Below, piece by piece: positions 22,378 to 36,500 of a stretch of 64,000 nt of DNA. The position numbers and the translations under genes were made by a program. The notes below the pieces were generated by a model. The model was given only the letters and a program-made list of their open reading frames with translations. It did no database searches and was not told the DNA's origin. Position 1 is the stretch's first letter. Each line of letters begins with the position of its first letter. The stretch covers positions 446,501 through 510,500 of the forward strand of contig NC_083518.1 in NCBI RefSeq assembly GCF_032362555.1. Reading direction: 5' to 3'. This DNA is from Amyelois transitella. Taxonomy: Eukaryota > Arthropoda > Insecta > Lepidoptera > Pyralidae.

Positions 22378-25300
22378 ATGGATCGCATAGTGTTTACTGT
22401 GAACGGTAGACCTTGTTCAGGTATATATCCAAAGTTCCCCAAAAAATACATATAGGTATATTTTTATATTTTGTTTCATTATTTATTGGTATGTAGATAT
22501 TCCAGTAAACTTTTTTTCTGAACTTTTAAAAAATGATTGAAATAAAAATAACAAAAACTCTAAAAAAATTAAAAGATACATAAATAAAGTCACGTCTATA
22601 TCCCTCGCGGTGTACACAGAGCCAACAATCTTGAAAAGACTGATAGGCCGCGTTCAACTGTTTGGCTTAATGATAGAATTGAAATTTATTTAGCGATAGG
22701 TTCCTAGCCCATCGCCTAAAACAAGAATCCCAAGTTTACCAAAAAGCCTAACCCCTAATCGCCTTTTACGATATCCATGGGAAAGAACTAGAGAGGTCTT
22801 ATTCTTTTTTTCTAGTCGTGCCGGGAACTACACGGAAATGAAAAAAAAACCATTTTAATTAAATAAAAATTTAACATGAAAGAATACGAAATTATCTATT
22901 AATAAAATTTATAAGTACATTTAATTAAATAAAAAAAAAAACACATTCAAATTAATTTGTTCTTTTTTTTACTCAACTAAGTCTTTTTACCAATGCACCA
23001 AATCGGCTGAAACTAGGTCTGGCCGGCTAGAATTAGGTATAGCTCCACTTCGGCGTCAAAGCCAATCTAAAAAGGGTATCAAACCCGGGACTTTGTGGCT
23101 TAAATTATTATCCAAAAGTAACTACGAAAAAATGTTTATATTCTTTGCGGGGTAGACAGAGTCAACAGTCTTGAAAAGACTGAACGGCCACGTTCAGCTA
23201 TTTGGCTTAATGATAGAATTGAGATTCAAATAGTGACAGGTTGCTAGCCCATCGCCTAAAAGAAGAATCCCAAGTTTGTAAGCCTATCCCTAGTCGCCTT
23301 TTACGACATCCATGGGAAAGAAATGGAGTAGTCCTATTCTTTTTTCTATTGGTGCCGGGAACCACACGGCACAGAAAAAGTTGAAAATAATTTTCGAGTG
23401 GCTGATGACGTATCATTATAGTATTGCGATTTGTTGTGATTGCCCTGTAATTGTGCTGTAAGTACAGTTTGTTTATGACAAAATGATTGCTGTTATTTTA
23501 TACTACAAGTTACGTAGGTAAATGATCTAGCGGGGTCAGTGATGTTTACTCCGGTAGCAGGATTAAGTGTAACCTATTTCTTTAGGTTATGAAATAAGAC
23601 AAAGAACATCGTGAAATGTCTATAATTTTTTTTTTTTTTTAGAAAGCGTCTGTTATTTTTGATCGTAACGAAATTAATCAAAATTACGATTTTGTTGAAA
23701 TTTGGCACAGAGTTAAAATAGACCTTTGGAAATAATAAAAGCTACTTTTTATAGAGATCTTTTTTGACGGAGCAAAATGTTGTCTTAACGTAGCTTTTAA
23801 TAAATTAAAAAAAAATCTTTCAACAATGACGTAGGTATGTATAGTTACTTAGGGCCTAGTTAAATGTATAAATTAATAAGTTTAAATACATAGTTGTGAT
23901 AATAACAGACGTTTTTAGTTATCAAATTGACTGTACTGGCAAAAAGCAACTAAAAAAAGTACATACCAAAACTTATTGGCGCGAAACAAATTTTAATTTG
24001 GTGTGCTGATAAACTTAAGGTATCTACCTGCCTACCTAACTTATGTTAATCAGCATATTAATTACTAATCATTTTGAGAATACAGTGCAATTGATGTTAC
24101 TTTAGGAATTTTAAACATGTAGATAACATTCTAGTAGCACCGTTGCACTAAAATTTTTGCATACTTAATTGTTCCTGAATCCTTTTTTTTTTCAAACTAA
24201 TCATTGTAATTTAATTTTATGTTACTTCAATAAATCGTATACTAACGAGAAATACTTCGGCGCGTAAGTTCATATATCTACGAAATAACCTTATCATCTC
24301 TAAGTACATATTTAATCAGCGTTATTCGCGTATTTTACTTGTCTTTCATTTATTCCACCCAGCTATTCAAACATTAAATTTTTTAAGCGTGAAAAGTAAA
24401 GTTTAAATAGCTAGTATATTTTTATTGCGTTGTAAAAAAATTATTTGCTTAACAGCGTCATTGATTCTTCTTCGGATGGTCAACTTCAGGCGACTGGATG
24501 TTGAAGTTGGACGAACCATGAATAGAATAGGCTAGAATAGATTTATTTTCAAAATTGGATACACGGTATCACTTATTGACGTTGTGACGTCAGATAAAAG
24601 TAAGATTTAAGTGATGTGTCACTTAAATCTTATTATAACTACTACCGCTTCCAAAGCGCATGTGAGAAGAAGCGGCGGAACAAACTACACTTCAGCATTT
24701 TCATCGGACGTCAATATACAAATATATCTATATTTAAGAGATCTCTCTTAAATCTGAATCATGGACGAATGCACATTGTCTACATTAAAAAACATGAATG
24801 AATGTAGAACATGATAAATCCAATACGTGATAATTTCCCCTGCAAAGGTTGCGGAGGTCAGGCGGGAGTCGCTTCGTGTAAAAACCTGAGTCACTCCATC
24901 CAGGATCCATGGTCGAAGGCATACCCCGGGCTCTTTCAAAAGTAGCGAGGAAGCAACCGGGACTAAAGAGAAAAGGAACAAGAAGAAAAGTGTTTGCGTT
25001 TGTGTGATGAAGAGTTATATCGTTTGGGAGCGGCAGTAAAGGTTTAAAGTAATTTATTTGACGTCAACCAATGTTGTGAAACCAAAAGATATGATAATTA
25101 TTATGTGATATTGAAATGTCCCATAATAATGAATAAAAGTATCTATTGAATTTAAAAATGAGACTTATTTATATAGACTTACATACCTACCTACATGCAT
25201 ACAATCACGTGTATATCCTTTGCGGTGTAGACAGAGCGAAGAATGTCTAAAAGACAGACAGGCCACTTTATATTAAGATAGTGACAGGTTGCAAGCTCCC

Positions 25301-28300
25301 AAGATTATAAGCCTATCCCTTAGTCGCCCTTTACGGCATTTATGGGAAATAGACTGGTTCTTCAGCTACCTACACACCAAATTCATCGTAATCGGTTCAG
25401 TAGTTTTTGCGTGAAAGAGTCGCAAACATCCATACTGACATACTCACAAACTTTCGCATTTATAATATTAGTAGGATTTAAGTATGTATGCAATTACAAA
25501 TTGACAGTTTTAGTTGAATATATACACATTGTTAAATAAAACTTATGATCTTACAGAGAAAGATTTTGAGGTTAAGGCTGGGTCAGCTACCCCTTTTATC
25601 AGGGTCAAAGGAGTAAACCAGGCAGACTCTTCACTCCACGTGACTTCCAGAATCATAATCATTGGTGATCGGATCCTACTACGCTGCATTTGAATCTGCC
25701 AGGAAGATGGGTTGTACAGTAAACTAAACTTTCCGTGTCATTTACAGTGGACGAGAAGACACCACGGACAATGTCTCTGAACCTGTACATCCGCAAGGTC
25801 CTCTCCCTACCCGGAACCAAGGCCATGTGCCGGGAGGGGGGATGTGGAGCGTGTATAGTCACGGTTCGAGCGAGGCGCGCCACGACCGAATTGGTCGAGA
25901 CGTTCTCTGTAAACTCGGTAAGACAAATTATCTATAGGTACTAATATTATAAAGCTGCAAAGTTTGTTTGTTTGAATGTGAACTACTGGTTCGAATTGAA
26001 AAATTATTTTTGCGTCGAATAGACCATTTATCGAGGAAGGCTACGAGTATATAACATCACGCTGCAACTAATAGGAGCGAAGAAATAATGGAAAATGTGA
26101 AGCAAAAAAACGGGGAAAATTATTCATCCTTTTTAAAAATCTACCAGACACCAGGACCACGTGTCAGGAGGAGAGAAGCTTGTGTATTCATGGCTCGAGA
26201 GAGGCGCGCGTCGACTGGATTGGTCGAGACTTTTCGAATATATACTTATCAGGCACCAAAGTCACGTGATGGGGGTTGCATCGGCGTATGATTGGTCGAG
26301 ACTGTCAACTCTGTAACAAAGATTTTGTTTCAAACTACCCGACATTTCAAACTATTATAAAACAATAGCAAGCGGTTACGCAATTGACCCTATCGTGAAT
26401 TCTTTTTATAAAATAGTACCTAGCATATTCTAAACTAGAAGCAATTTTTGTTGAATTTTGTAGGCAAAGGCAAGGTAAAGGATACTTTTAGTAACAATGG
26501 CTCATCAAGGCACAGATTTCCATAGGTGCAACCATCTCACTTTAGAACAAAAGGTACCAAAGGGTCTTTTACATATGTTGGCTTTGACATTTGCTTGTGA
26601 TTCCAGTGCCTCGTCCTGGTGTTCTCCTGTCACGGCTGGGACATCACCACGATAGAAGGCCTGGGTGACCGCTGCCGAGGCTATGACGTCATTCAGAAGA
26701 GATTCAAAGAGTTCAACGCTACGCAGTGCGGGTACTGCACGCCCGGTTGGGTCATGCAGATGAACAGGTAATTTTTCTACATACATTCATATGGTCACGT
26801 CTAAATCCCTTGTGGGGTAGACAGAGCCAACAGTGTTGAAAAGACTGATAGGCCACGTTCAGCTAGTTGGCTTAATGATAGAATTGGGATTCAAATAGTG
26901 ACTGGTTGCTAGCCCATTGCCTAAATAAAGAATCCCAAGTTTGTAAGCCTATCCCTTAGTCGCCTTTTACGACATTCAAAGAAAAGAGATGGAATGGTCC
27001 TATTCTTTTTTATACTGGTGCCGGGAACCACACGGCACATATTTTTTCTCTATCCCACAATATTTTCAAAGACATGAACGAAAGAAAAGTTTTGAATACC
27101 GTGTATCGATTGTGAATGTGATGTTTATGTATTAACGAATCTTGCTAAAGATCTGTTAAAATAATCCCAAAAATCGTACCTGACTCCATTTTTATGTCTT
27201 TGTGAGTATTATTATTAACCGACTTAGTGATACCGTTCCATTCCTGCATCTTAAGTTCCATTCCTGTCGAGCTCATTTGTATCTATTAAATAACTATCTT
27301 TCTCAGTCTGCAGAATAAACATCTCACAGAAGCGGAACTAGAGCGGTCTTTTGGCAGCAACACCTGCCGTTGTACCGGCTACAGACCAATCCTGGACGCG
27401 GTAAAGTCTTTCGCCGTCGACGCGAATCCAGATTTACGCCAGAAAGTCAAAGATATTGAAGACTTTGAAGGCTGTTGTGGCAGAAACAAATGCAAAAGAA
27501 AATGCTCAACAGAAAGTTGTGATCGTGACTGGGATTTTGTTAGTGACGCAAATGTTAGTGAAACGATTGAGTTGGATTTTGGAGTTGACAAATTTTTCAA
27601 AGTGTTCGATGTGAATGAAATATTTGAGGTCTTGGATAAGCATGGAGCGGAGTCGTATATGTTCGCCGATGGAAATACGGGGAAAGGTAACTTGATTTGT
27701 GTAATCTGGAAAGTGCACCTATAACGATAACTACTTACCTAATTGTTGTTCTTCGAACGATTAAGTAAAGTACATTACTCTATGTTGTTAAAATATTTTT
27801 TTTTTAAATATAGCTTATTCGATTGTGTTCAAATCTTATGATTTTTTATTTGTATTGTATTATAATTTTTTTCTATGTCTATATCATCTTTAAGTCTTTT
27901 AGATACATGATTTCAGGTATATACGAAACATACAACTACCCTCGCATCATCATTGACATCAGCGATGTGAAATCCTTGAAGGAACACCAAATTGACCAGA
28001 ACCTTGTTCTTGGAGCCAATATCTCGTTGGAAGACAGTATTGCCATATTTGATGAGTTATCCAGCCAGATGGATGAGTTTGTGTACTTGAAGGAGTTCAG
28101 CAGACATTTGAGGCTTGTTGCTCATATACCTGTGAGAAAGGTAGTCATTATCATAGAATTTTTTGTTTTTTTTTTTCTACAAGATAATTCAGTTTTTAAG
28201 ACATTTTTCATTTCAGAATCTGGAAAGCGTTTGTTATTTTTCTAATATTTAGTTATCGCATTGGTAATCGGCATCAAAATCGATGATGTTTTCCCTCTTT

Positions 28301-30535
28301 CATCTGATTTTGATTTAGTAGTACTATATAGTTCTTTTGGTGAAATTGGTTATTCACATTTCGTTAAAAACAAACTTGTTTTTTCTACAAAAAGTAACGG
28401 TTCTATCAATAATAATATTTTTTATTAAACTTTGTCATCTTCATTTTCTGTTGTAAGTGGATTACTAAGGAGAGGTTCGTGTTAAAGACAGTACATACAT
28501 ACATACATATCGTCACGTCTATATCCCATGCGGGGTAGACAGAGCCAACAGTCTTGAAGACTAAATGGCCACGTTCAGCTATTTGGCCCAATGATAGAAC
28601 TGAGATTCAAATAGTGACAGGTTGCTAGCCCATCGCCTAAAAGAAGAATCCCAAGTTTATAAGCCTATACCTTAGGCGCCTTTTACGACAGTAGTCTCTT
28701 ATATTTCTTCAATGCGTTAAACCTTCTCTCTTATTCCAGATTGGTTCCCTAGCCGGTAACCTGATGTTGAAGCATGAGATGCCGTTCTACCAATCAGATG
28801 TGTTTCTTTTGCTCTCGTGTGTGGGGGCTGTTATTAATGTCAGTAAGTAACCTATTATTTTAATAGGCATTGTAGTATTTTGCTTATTCGAAACCGGAGT
28901 ACCTCTAGGAAATATATTGGGACCTATTTTTTTTTGTTGCGAAAAACTATTATACTTCAAGTTTTTTTTACACGTTTCGAAAACAGTTGTTACATATTTA
29001 TTTAAAAACTTTATTGCATAAAATAAAATACACAAAAGGCGGAGTTAATGCTGTTTGGCATTTTCTACCAGTCTACCAGCTGAACAAACAGAAAAACTTC
29101 TTACGATTCTTCATTGGGTGTTCTTTTTTTGCCCGCCAATAAATTGTAAAATATTTTAAGTTATTAAAATGGAATGGGGTGATATAGAGAACCGTATCGC
29201 TGTGGTAGCATTACGTAAAGTTACTATGACGCCAAGTACAATTTTTTTAAATCCTTTAGATATTAGGGAAAGGTCGGAGTGGGAAGACCTACACGAACAT
29301 ATCTTGATCAAATTAAGGACGTCCTGGTAAAGGGTCAGGTCAAAAGTACCCGAAACCGCCGAGCTTGCATGAAGAGAGTTATGAATGTGGATGAAGCGAA
29401 GCAAATATGCAGAGATCGTGGCAAGTGGAAAGAGGTAGTCTCTGCCTACCCCTCCGGGAAAGAGGCGTGATTTTATGTATGTATGTTTTTGAACCGGGCT
29501 TTCGAAAGGTACAATTAAACCTCCAATGTTTGTGACAGAAAAAAGATCTGGACGTCCACGTATTGTTTATACAAAAAAGATAATCAAAGCTGTAAGAGAA
29601 ATAATTCGAAGAAATCCTGTCGGAAAATAAATTATTTTATCTGGGGAGATGCAGAAACACCAAGAACCATGTCGCGCATTATCAAAGATGTTTTAGGACT
29701 TGCATCCTATAATAAATAAATAATATAAATATATACGGGACAAATTACACAGATTGAGTTAGCCTCGAAGTAAGTTCGAAACTTGTGTTACGAGATACTA
29801 ACTCAACGATACTATATTTCATAATAAATATTTAGATAAAGATCCGATCAATCAGAGAAAGTTCGTTTCTCATCATGCCCTGACCGGGATTCGAATCTGA
29901 GACCTGCGATGTCACAGACAAGCGTATTACCGCTGCGCCACAGAGGCCGTCAAATAATACCAAATAGTATAATAGACGTACTGGTCATCACTTTATTGAT
30001 AATTCAAAAGAAATGAGCGGTATTTACCTGACCTACCTTAGCTTATCCACTACTGACTAAGGCCTCTCCAGAAATGAGGGGTCAGAATTTTACCCATAGT
30101 CACCACGCTGGGTAGGCGGCTGGTGACCGCAGTGTCTGTAAATTCTGGACTATGTTCTCATATTGTCGTAGGAGCTGCCGCCCATTTATTCCCTTAATCG
30201 TCTCTTCGTTGTCCACGTGAAGACCATTAGGTGGTGCTATTTACTCTGCCGTCACCACACGGCTTATAGTGTGTATTGTAAAAATATTACATTATAAAAT
30301 TAAATGTAGGTACTACCTATTCGAATCTGAATTCTATCATTAAGCTAAATAGCTGAACGTGACCATTCAGGCTTTTCAACACTATTGGCTCTGTCTACCC
30401 CGCGAGGGATATAGACGTGACGATATGTATGTATACATACATACATACATAAAATCACGCGTCTTTCCCGGAGGGGTAGGCAGAGACATTATTACATACA
30501 TATTATTTTTACATACATATGTATGTATGTATGTA

Positions 30536-30570
<35 letters not shown>

Positions 30571-33500
30571 GGAGTGATTCATTTTATTTTAATTTTTTTC
30601 CAGGAAACTCTTCTGGTCAGACGCATACTCTGACCATGACGGACTTCCTGAAGTTCGACATGAGGGGCATGTTGATGCTTACTATAGTGCTGCCACCTAT
30701 GTCGAAAACTGTTATCTTCAAAAGTTATAAGGTGACATTTCTCAAAACGATTTTTTCCACGTTATCACATACATACATATAGTCACGTCTATATCCCTTA
30801 TAGGGTAGACAGAGCCAATAGACACGAAAAGACTGAATGGCCACATTCAGCTGCTCGGCTTAATGATGGAATTGAGATCCAAATAGTGACAGGTTGCTAG
30901 CCCCTAACCTAAAAAAAAGAATCGCAATTTTCTCTCGCATTTTCTTTCTCAATTCCATCTTTAAGCCATAGGCTGAATGTTGCCTATCAGTCTTTGCGAG
31001 ACTGTTGGCTCTGTCTACCCCGTAAGGGATTAAGACGTGATTGTTTGTTTGTACGTATCTTAATTCAAATTCCGTCAGTATTTTCTCACATCCAAGAGAA
31101 ACATGTGTGACAAAGGAATCCGAATAATAAAGAGTGTATGACTCTTTATTATTCGGATTCCTTTGTCACACACACAAACTACTAATTAGGTAGAAAAAGA
31201 AGTAAGATTAAATAAAAATAAATGTATTTATATTATAGAAATATAAAAATTAATGTATTTTTCAGATAATGCCGAGAAATCAGAACGCTTTGGCTATAGT
31301 GAATGCAGCATTTCTCTTAAAACTGAACAACCATACAAACGTGGTAGAGCATGTTAAGTTAGCATTTGGCAATATTACTGAAGAATTCATCTTTGCTGAT
31401 AATACCGAGAAATATTTGTTGGGAAAATTCGCTTTTAGGTATGGCATTTATTTTTCAATAATGATATGTTGCCCGCGTCTTTGTACGCGTGGGAAAGTAG
31501 TACTAAATTAATTAATTATTCTAGTTACTTAAATGAATTGTGCCCTATAAAAATTTAAGCCAGGCTTAAAAGCTGTACGTCAAAATATCTTTTCTTGATT
31601 TGACATTAAAAGATGTGAATTGTATGAAACTAAGTTATATAATTGTAAGTGTGGTTCCCGGCACCATTACAAAAAAGAATAGGACCACTCCATCTCTTTC
31701 CCATGGATGTCGTAAAAGGCGACTAAGGGATAGGCTTATAAACTTAGGATTCCTCTTTTAGGCGATGGGCTAGCAACCTGTCACTATTTTAATCTCAGTT
31801 CTATCATTAAGCCAAATAGCTGAACGTGGCTATTCAGTCTTTTCAAGACTGTTGGCTCTGTCTACCCCGCAAGGGATATAGACGTGATCATATGTATGTA
31901 TGTATAATTGTAAGACAGGACTTGTATTTCAGTAATGATACATTACAAGGAGCGGTAAAAGAGTTAGGTGAAGAGATCCATCCGAAAGACTTCCCTCCAG
32001 AACCCTCTCCTGAGTGTCGCAAGAAACTAGCCATAGGACTCTTTTATAAGGTAAGTAAATCGTTATTTGGCTTCAATCGACTGTGTCATTAGTAATCTAT
32101 ACTAATATTATAAAGCTGAAGAGTTTATTTGTTTGAACGCGCTAATCTCAGGAACTACTGGTTCGAATTGAAAACTTCGTGTTGTTTTGAATAGACCATT
32201 TATCGAGGAAGGCTTTAGGCTATATTACATCACGCTGCAACTATTAGGAGAGAAGAAATAATGGAAAATGTGATAAAAACGGGGAAAATTATTCATCCTC
32301 GAGGGCTTCAATGATGCCCAAAATAACTATTCCACGCGGACGGAGTCGCGAACACAGCTAGTTCAATATATAAGCGTATCCCAACGTATCCCATCCCAGC
32401 TGCCCAATTAATATTACAAATGCGAAAGTAAGTTTGTTTGTTTGTTGTCTATTCACGCGTTATCTGAACTGAACTAATATTCTTGAAATTTTGCCTTTAT
32501 ATAATTATATACTCCTCCTTTATATAATTATCGACTCCTGGAGAAGGACATAGGGTGCTTTTCAGGTTAAAACCATAGTTCCCGAGGGATTTGCGAAAAA
32601 CCTGTGTGGCACCATCACTAATGTCACACACACCAATTTTTCAATCATAGTGAAAAAATTGACGCGCTCAGCCAATAGCAGCGAAGATTCTAAATCGCGC
32701 ATAAGTACAACCTAATTCTCCTTGCAGGTCTCATTTTGTTTTACTCCTTTTCCTTCTCTGCTCATGCTTTACGACTGTGGAATTCCTTACCGCATGATAT
32801 TCGCGATTCCCAAACTATTTCCTCATTTCAAGTTAAGGGCTTTTATCTCTCGAAATAGACTCATTTATTATTTAATTATCATATATGATACATATTGACG
32901 GTCTCTATGGCGCTCCGGTAATACGCTTGTCTGTTGCACCGGAGGTCCCGGGTTCGAATCCCGGTCAGGACGTGATGAGAAACGAACTTTCTCTGATTAG
33001 TCTCTGGGTCTTGGTTGTTTATCTATATAAGTATTTTTTATAAAATATAATATCGTTAAGTTAGTATCTCGTAAAACAAGTTTCGAACTTACTTTATTAT
33101 ATATATCTACTTATATTTGACGCTCTAAAAGCAGTGAAAGGTTTTAAACATTGGAATTTGTTCCAGTTCATGTTAAGCGTCGCTCCCTCAGGAACCGTGG
33201 CTGCTGCTTACCAATCAGGAGGCTCAGAGCTCTCCCGCGCCGTGTCCGGCGGGAGACAGGACTTCCAGACCGCGCCGGAGTTGTATCCCTTAAACAAACC
33301 GATGCCTAAGCTGGAGGCTATGATCCAGAGCGCAGGTCAGTGGACCTTTATGAACATAAGACGTAAAGTATATAATACTCTTGTGCCGTGTGGTTCCCGA
33401 CACCAATACAAAAAAGAATAGGACCACTCCATCTCTTTCCCATGGATGTCGTAAAAGGCGAATAAGGGATAGGCTTACAAACTTGGGATTCTTTTTTAGG

Positions 33501-36500
33501 CGATGGGCTAACAACCTGTCACTAGTTGATTCTCAATTCTATCGTTAAGCCAAATAGCTGAATGTGGCCATTCAGTCTTTTCATGACCGATGGCTCTGTC
33601 TACCCCGCAAGGGATATTGACGTGACCATATGTATGTATGTATGTATGTATATATACTCTTTGATGACAGCCCATCTAAAACCCAATCTTTTCCGTTAGT
33701 TTGAACGTCACATGAACTTCTAGAATACTCTATCACCATTCTTAGTCGCCCCCTCCGTTACTTTTCTTCTGATCCAGGGGTCCGCTTCCAGAAATTTCTC
33801 CTAAAATTTTATCCAGCCCGGAAATTCTAAGAGCAGTTCATGTTAAATATATTCTCGCTTTCTACCTGTGATTCTGTGTTGATAAGCGGTTAGGTTGGGG
33901 TTCATCGTAATATACACGTGTCTAATAAGACAACAAGTGGCTCACAAGACAACACGTGTTAGTAAAACGTAACGTGTATAAAACTGGAATAATTAAATAT
34001 ATATAAAGGAATACATGAACTATTTCAACCTCACTAAACCATATACCTGAATATGGCTTTTGTCTTTTTGAAGCTGAAGGCTCTGTCTACCCCTGAGGTT
34101 TACCCCGTAAAGGATAAAGATGAATGTGATTATACGTACATATATAATGAATAGCCAATAGGCCATGTACCAATAACTATTTTCGAAGTTATGTACGTTA
34201 GTTTGAATACTAACCGATGCTCTTACGGTGAGGAAGCCTATGCGCATTCAGGCAACTGGATTTGTAATCCAATACAAGTTAGGCTCCTCTGCAAGGGTTG
34301 CAGAAGTCAGACGGGAGTCGCTTCGTGTAAAAACCTAACACCCAATCCAGGATCCATGGTCAAAAGCATACCCCGGGCTCCTCTTCAGAGTGGTGAGGAT
34401 GCAACCGGAATTAAAGCCAAGAGGAAGAAGAAGTGCCGTGTGGTTCCCGGCACCAATACAAAAAAGAATAGGACCACTCCATCTCTTTCCCATGGATGTC
34501 GTAAAAGGCGACTAAGGGATAGGCTTACACACTTGGGATTCATTTTTAGGCGATGGGCTAGCAACCTGTCACTATTTGAATCTCAATTCTTTCTTAAAGC
34601 CAAATAGCTGAACGTGGCCTATCAGTCTTTACAAGACTGTTGGCTCTGTCTACCCCGCAAGGGATATAGACGTGACAATATGTATGTATGTATGTAGGAA
34701 GAAGAAGATTGAACAGTCAGCATTCGAATTCAATATGACCTTAGCGACTTTACTAGCAGAGGAACTAAGTGGATCATGATGAAGTCAGGTCAACTTAAGT
34801 TATAAATCATTAAAACATATGATATAAATCATTGTAGGTGAAGCCGAGTACACGAATGACATCCCGCCGATCCCGGGGGAAGTGTTCGGGGCGTTCGTGT
34901 TGGCCACTGTACACTCGGGCCAAATTGATGAGGTCGATGGCACTGACGTGTTGGTGAGTTTTATTTGGTCCACAAACCTCCAGGTTTCTGTTTGTTTGAT
35001 TGTTTGTACGAGTATGTTTGTTTGTTTGTTTGATTGATTGATTGCTTGCTTGTTTGTTTGATTGATTGATTGCTTGCTTGCTTGCTTGTTTGTTTGATTG
35101 ATTGATTGCTTGCTTGTTTGATTGATTGATTGATTGATTGCTTGCTTGCTTGTTTGTTTGTTTGTAACATCACGCTGCAACTATAAGGAGCAAAGAAATA
35201 ATGGAAAATGTTGAAAAAACGGGGAAAATTATTCATCCTTGAGGGCTTCAACGATCCCCAAAATAACTACACGCGGACGAAGTCGCGGGCACAGCAAGTA
35301 TGTAATAAGACGTGATTAAATGTATGCACATATTGCAGAAAATTCCTGGCGTTCTCGCCGTGTACACCGCCAAAGACATCCCGGGGAAGAACTCCTTCAC
35401 CAGGCCCGGGATTCAGCTGCAGACGGAGGAAGAAGAGATATTGGTAAGTTGTTTTGTCTTGATTTAAGAAGAGAGACAGACAGACAGAACAGTTATATGT
35501 TTGTATGTGTGTGTGTGGGGGGTTACATGAACAATAGGGGGAAGAAGTATCAGACCCTGAATTTAGATTTAGGTTAATAGGTATGTTTAATTATTTAGGT
35601 AGTGCGCTTGTCTGGGAAACCGGAGGTCCTGGGTTCGAATCCCAGACAGGGCATGATGAGAAACTTTCTCTAAATGGCCTGGGTCTTGGATGTTTATTTA
35701 TACAAATATTTATTATAAAATATGGTATTGTCGGGTTAGTATCTCGTAACACAAGTCTCGAACTTCAAGGTTAACTCCATCTGTATAAATCTGTCCCGTA
35801 TATATTTATGTAAAGATAGTGCCAGGAAAAGAGATGGAATGGTCTTATTCTTTTTTCTATAGGTGCCAGAAACCACATGGCACATTGTTAGATAGATAAA
35901 TCAATCTTGGCTCTGTCTACCCCCGTAGCCGTGATTATATGTATATTCATTGCGTTCGGTCATTTCATCGATTCCCTTCATTTAAGGTCAGTGTCCAAGT
36001 TTTGTACTACGGCCAACCTGTCGCAATAGTTGTTGCTACTCGCGAGGACCTAGCGGCCGAGGTTGCTAAGAAGGTCAAGGTCACGTACAAAAACGTCCCG
36101 GATTCGAAACCCGTCCTGACTATTGATGACGCCATGAAGGACAAAAAGAGATATTTTGTGGGAGACGACTCTATTGAACCGACAGGTAATTTTTTTTATA
36201 TTTATCTGCCTAGCATTACACCGGGTTATATCATGACCTCTCAGGAGAAGGAAGCGGGGTACACATTTGACCACGTCCCCGCATCGTGTCAGAATTTTAC
36301 ACGTAACCCACTCCTGGCTTACAACATTTGCAGAGTAACTTTATCATGGTTAAAAGTGTTTTTTCATATTTATGAATTGCAACTTATATTAAAAATGCTA
36401 AAGTATGTTTGTTGTATTTACTGAACCCATCTTCTTGAAAGTTTGCGTATATATAATTTAAGAGTCTGGAGAAAGACATGCTTTTCATCCCGGCAAAATT

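Noticed and set aside
34800-35251. Asn/Gln/Lys-rich frames on the minus strand
   Set aside because: They are translations of the TTTG/ATTG tetranucleotide repeat.
36186-36420. Read-through continuation of aldehyde oxidase exon 13
   Set aside because: A good GTAATT donor ends the exon, and the continuation does not resemble the family.
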